Assembly: GCA_021789565.1 (NCBI GenBank)
Contig: JAJYJL010000372.1
Span: 1 to 7,397 of the forward strand
DNA from: Acidobacteriota bacterium
GTDB taxonomy: Bacteria; Acidobacteriota; Terriglobia; UBA7540
Reading direction: 5' to 3'
DNA: 7,397 nt
Shown here: positions 6,547 to 7,397 of the stretch, in pieces
Position numbering within the stretch: the stretch's first letter is position 1
Layout of the letters: each line of letters begins with the position of its first letter
Notes under the pieces: model-generated
What the model was told of the DNA's origin: nothing
Database searches by the model: none
What the model saw: only the letters and a program-made list of their open reading frames with translations
Position numbers and translations under genes: made by a program

Positions 6547-6789
6547 ATGCCGATGACGTTCCACGTTGAATGTTACGCCGGCTACAGGGCCGACGAACGG
6601 CCTCTCCGTTTCAGAGCTAATGAGGAGAATCCCCGCACCTATCAGGTGGTGGAGGTTCTCGATCAATGGTATGGCATAGGGTATCGTTGCTTTAAAGTGA
6701 GGGCCGATGACGGAAATACGTATGTCCTTCGCCACAAGGAACTGGAAGATGTATGGGTCCTCGATTCATTCCGGCACAAGGAGCCATGA
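6547..6789 (+). CDS. Conserved-looking 80-residue small protein of unknown function
   Basis: The product is a compact, probably beta-rich cytoplasmic domain: HVECYAGYRADERPLRF (residues 6-22), then VVEVLDQWYGIGYRCFKVRADDG, of which WYG (41-43) and FKVRADDG (49-56) stand out, and YVLRHKELEDVWVLDSF at the end. The alternating hydrophobic pattern with many aromatic residues looks like a folded, selected protein rather than a random frame. I recall similar short bacterial proteins with a WxG..xYFxVR.DDG.xYxLRHD core but cannot name a family. It lies 15 bases after the DUF3037 stop, with a good ribosome site, so it is the likely third gene of the kinase/DUF3037 unit; it may equally be a passenger. 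No signal peptide or membrane helix is present. The gene is convincing; its function is unknown. Confidence 0.75.
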   Translation: MPMTFHVECYAGYRADERPLRFRANEENPRTYQVVEVLDQWYGIGYRCFKVRADDGNTYVLRHKELEDVWVLDSFRHKEP

Positions 6790-6807
6790 ACGTAATCCCT
6801 CCCATCC

Positions 6808-6836
6808 ATGACAATCTGCGTTGCACATGGTTAAAT
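6808..6836 (+). promoter_or_regulatory. Candidate promoter for the rightmost gene
   Basis: ATGACA (6808-6813, 5 of 6 to TTGACA) and TTAAAT (6831-6836, 4 of 6 to TATAAT) are separated by 17 bases. Transcription would start near 6843, about 50 bases before the ATG at 6894. It suggests that the last gene is not part of the kinase/DUF3037 operon. No terminator is visible between 6790 and 6808. Confidence 0.45.
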
Positions 6837-6893
6837 AGCTAAAGATGAGGCTGAAAGCAAAGCCCGAACCCTTCCGGAGAGTTCACTGCTGAA

Positions 6894-7397
6894 ATGCGAA
6901 AGGGCGAATTCATCATCTCGGCGCTGCTGGCGCTCATGGTGTTCCTTTTTGTGCTGGGGCTTCAGCGCGATTGGAAGCCGTCGGCCCTCAGGAACGCAGC
7001 AGCTTCGGCCGAGCAATTCTTTGAGCGGATTGAGACATTTCCACTTGACCGGCAATTTCGCGCAGCACTCTACAGGTCCAATTCCGTGACCCTCGGTTTT
7101 GCCCCGGGTCGGCTGGTTATCTACAACAGTGAGAATCAGATTGCCTATCAGGTGGATACTCTGGAAGGCGCCCGTGATGCCTGGACTGCGCTTTATGATT
7201 TCGCGGGGCGACAGGGATTGCCGGTTCGAAACTCCCGGCCACGTCCAATTTATCTTCGTGACCTCACTAATAATCGCAAGCCCGACCTGGTGGTCGGAGT
7301 CTATTCGGGTGGCAATCGCTGCTGCACAACTGTGACCGTTCTAGAAGTTGACAAGAATTCGCTTAATGTCATCGGCCGGATTGAGGGGCTGAATGGA
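6894..7397 (+). CDS. Membrane-anchored or secreted protein with SGG..CC motif (partial, C-terminus beyond right edge)
   Basis: 168 codons are open to the window end. Residues 1-6 are positively charged and residues 7-23 form a hydrophobic segment (FIISALLALMVFLFVLG), read as a signal anchor or signal peptide; no lipobox cysteine is present. The mature part contains a beta-rich region (SNSVTLGFAPGRLVIYNSEN, about 81-98 in part) and then LRDLTNNRKPDLVVGVYSGG-N-R-CC (about 125-146). The pattern D-L-T-x-x-x-x-P-D-L-V-V-x-x-Y-S-G-G-x-x-C-C is seen in exported proteins described as FG-GAP/VCBS-like, where the DLxxDGKPD loop binds calcium; here the loop is DLTNNRKPD, so binding is uncertain. The ATG at 6894 is the only start in frame after the stop at 6852; GGAGA lies 13 bases upstream, which is rather far. 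Membrane targeting is well supported; the function is unknown. Confidence 0.8.
   Translation, partial: MRKGEFIISALLALMVFLFVLGLQRDWKPSALRNAAASAEQFFERIETFPLDRQFRAALYRSNSVTLGFAPGRLVIYNSENQIAYQVDTLEGARDAWTALYDFAGRQGLPVRNSRPRPIYLRDLTNNRKPDLVVGVYSGGNRCCTTVTVLEVDKNSLNVIGRIEGLNG

Noticed and set aside
6142..6735. 197-codon minus-strand frame
   Set aside because: Antisense to the DUF3037 gene and the small protein gene, both with family-like or well-formed sequence and ribosome sites.

Overview
The window reads as an ordinary chromosomal stretch of a Gram-negative-type bacterium with moderately high GC. Evidence for an outer membrane and a periplasm is a lipoprotein with an MltD-type lytic transglycosylase and LysM domains. 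The mix of families (MdlA/YheI-like exporter, long MltD, SGG..CC secreted protein, HipA-like kinase with DUF3037) would fit Acidobacteriota, but that placement is inference from general resemblance and cannot be proven from this sequence alone. No tRNA, rRNA, CRISPR, insertion sequence or phage gene was seen.

Layout. (1) Positions 1-1593, minus strand: the first 531 codons of an ABC exporter half-transporter, running off the left edge. (2) Positions 1594-1872: a divergent intergenic region with a promoter-like site for each direction. (3) Positions 1873-3909, plus: a TTG-started lipoprotein, MltD-type lytic transglycosylase with four C-terminal LysM domains. (4) Positions 4058-4543, plus: a 161-residue, strongly charge-segregated protein (acidic N-terminal half, histone-H1-like Lys/Ala/Pro C-terminal half), with its own promoter and a strong ribosome binding site. 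(5) Positions 4761-6789, plus: a tight three-gene cluster of a HipA-like kinase, a DUF3037 protein and an 80-residue small protein. (6) Positions 6894-7397, plus: the start of a membrane-anchored or secreted protein with an SGG..CC motif, running off the right edge.

How the parts relate. The exporter and MltD are divergent and need not share a function. The most coherent multi-gene unit is the kinase/DUF3037/small-protein cluster, with gaps of 37 (or 28) and 15 bases and all genes on one strand. Its biochemical role is unknown: the kinase has a recognisable ATP-binding and catalytic layout, DUF3037 has no assigned function, and the small protein is unrecognised. This cluster and the bipolar acidic/basic protein in front of it are the least-described content of the window.
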